Positions 63,377 through 64,000 of a stretch of DNA of 64,000 nucleotides are shown here, in pieces. Position 1 is the stretch's first letter. Every line of letters begins with the position of its first letter. The notes beneath the pieces were generated by a model. It saw only the letters and a program-made list of their open reading frames with translations. It did no database searches and was not told the origin of the DNA. The position numbers and the translations under genes were made by a program. The stretch comes from Arcanobacterium ihumii (GTDB lineage: Bacteria; Actinomycetota; Actinomycetes; Actinomycetales; Actinomycetaceae), in NCBI RefSeq assembly GCF_900604515.1, contig NZ_UWOS01000002.1, forward strand, positions 310,001 through 374,000. Direction: 5' to 3'.

Positions 63377-63961
63377 ATGACCTATCCACATGGATTAGCC
63401 TCATGGCTTGGAATTACCTGGGAAGGCGTGCTCGCCGTGGCCCTCTCCACGATGTGCATCTATCTTATATTCCTAGTCGTTACTAGAATTTTGGGGCAAC
63501 GATTACTCGCAGGTCTGACCACATTCGATACCCTTATGGTGCTCCTATTCGGCGCGATTATTGCCCGAACAGCCCTCGGCCCAATACCGACGTTAGCCAG
63601 CGGAATTATCGCTTTCTTTACCCTCTTGTTCCTTCATCACACCGTGGGAAGCCTGGCGAACTATCAACGTGGTGATCACTTTATCAACAGCCCCGCCGTC
63701 GTCCTCATGGCAGGCGAGCGAATCCTTGAACAAAATATGAAGAAAACCCACACCACACATTCGGAGCTTTTCTCCCAGTTGCGCGAACGAGGGGTTCATT
63801 CATCAAGTCTAGTTGCCGCCGTTATCCTCGAACCTTCGGGACGCCTGTCTATTCTCACCCGTGAACATCTAATTGATTCGGACCTACTGGTTAATGTACG
63901 TGATGCAGAACAAATTCCGTATACATTTATCCGGCAAGTCGATGCCACAAAACCACGCTAA
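63377..63961 (+). CDS. DUF421-domain membrane protein
   Basis: A 194-residue protein with three membrane helices in the first 90 residues and a soluble C-terminal domain, the DUF421 (YetF/YcaP) layout. The N-terminal W-E-G-V-L-A-V-A-L-S-T and the E-R-I-L-E-Q-N-M-K-K-T region with H-x-E-L-F-S-Q-L-R-E-R-G-V are family features. Function is unknown; related YetF domains assemble spore germination or envelope proteins in firmicutes. GAGGAA lies seven bases before the ATG. TAGAAT near 63293 may be its -10 box. Confidence 0.88.
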   Translation: MTYPHGLASWLGITWEGVLAVALSTMCIYLIFLVVTRILGQRLLAGLTTFDTLMVLLFGAIIARTALGPIPTLASGIIAFFTLLFLHHTVGSLANYQRGDHFINSPAVVLMAGERILEQNMKKTHTTHSELFSQLRERGVHSSSLVAAVILEPSGRLSILTREHLIDSDLLVNVRDAEQIPYTFIRQVDATKPR

Positions 63962-64000
63962 AAATAACAGAGTCCGCCCTAGCCGTTTGCCTACGAAATA

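Overview
The window is a gene-dense piece of an actinobacterial chromosome of roughly 50% GC by eye. The evidence is a dcw cluster without ftsA but with sepF, yggT and divIVA/wag31 attached; TCGAAC-type SOS boxes; DUF3040, DUF3046, ClgR and PAC2 proteins; and an AsnRS-free recA-recX-miaB-miaA-hflX-lexA-nrdR neighbourhood. The modest GC, the MurE substrate motif that does not look like the diaminopimelate type, and the gene order point to an Actinomycetaceae-like organism (Arcanobacterium or Trueperella relatives are my guess, not proven). No rRNA, tRNA, insertion sequence, prophage or CRISPR array was seen, and no gene-free stretch exceeds 300 bases.

Region 1 (1-2.7 kb, + strand): the end of a metal-binding lipoprotein gene, then a zinc/manganese ABC transporter ATPase and permease, a Fur/Zur regulator and a small S4 RNA-binding protein. 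Region 2 (2.8-27.0 kb, - strand): dnaE, a GNAT acetyltransferase, an rluD-like pseudouridine synthase, lspA, wag31, yggT, sepF, pgeF, ftsZ, then the division and cell-wall cluster ftsQ-murC-murG-ftsW-murD-mraY-murF-murE-ftsI-ftsL-rsmH-mraZ, read from mraZ towards dnaE, with many 1-8 nt gene overlaps. mraZ has a clear promoter with MraZ-box repeats.

Region 3 (27.2-37.7 kb): DUF3040, dinB, a spermidine-synthase-like protein, a PAC2 protein, a HelD/HelR-like helicase, serA, an acyl-CoA ligase with an unusual repeat-bearing tail, and nrdR. Region 4 (37.7-50.2 kb) is the SOS and RNA-modification block: a ChiZ/DivS-like membrane protein divergent from lexA with four SOS boxes between them, a DinG-type helicase, hflX (whose start codon is odd), an RsmC-like methyltransferase, miaA, miaB, recX, recA (own SOS box), DUF3046, clgR, cinA and pgsA. 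Region 5 (50.3-64 kb): ftsK, RNase J, dapA, a GNAT gene, dapB, an M16 peptidase, pnp, rpsO, ribF, a tiny Cys/His/Gly-rich protein and a DUF421 membrane protein.

The window is mainly core housekeeping sequence. The less expected items are the ATPase with an EPY tandem repeat tail, the metal-binding peptide abutting ribF, the tailed acyl-CoA ligase, the SOS-controlled division-block candidate that has lost a normal LysM domain, the hflX start, and a recurring leaderless promoter layout (a -10 box six bases before the start codon) at several genes.
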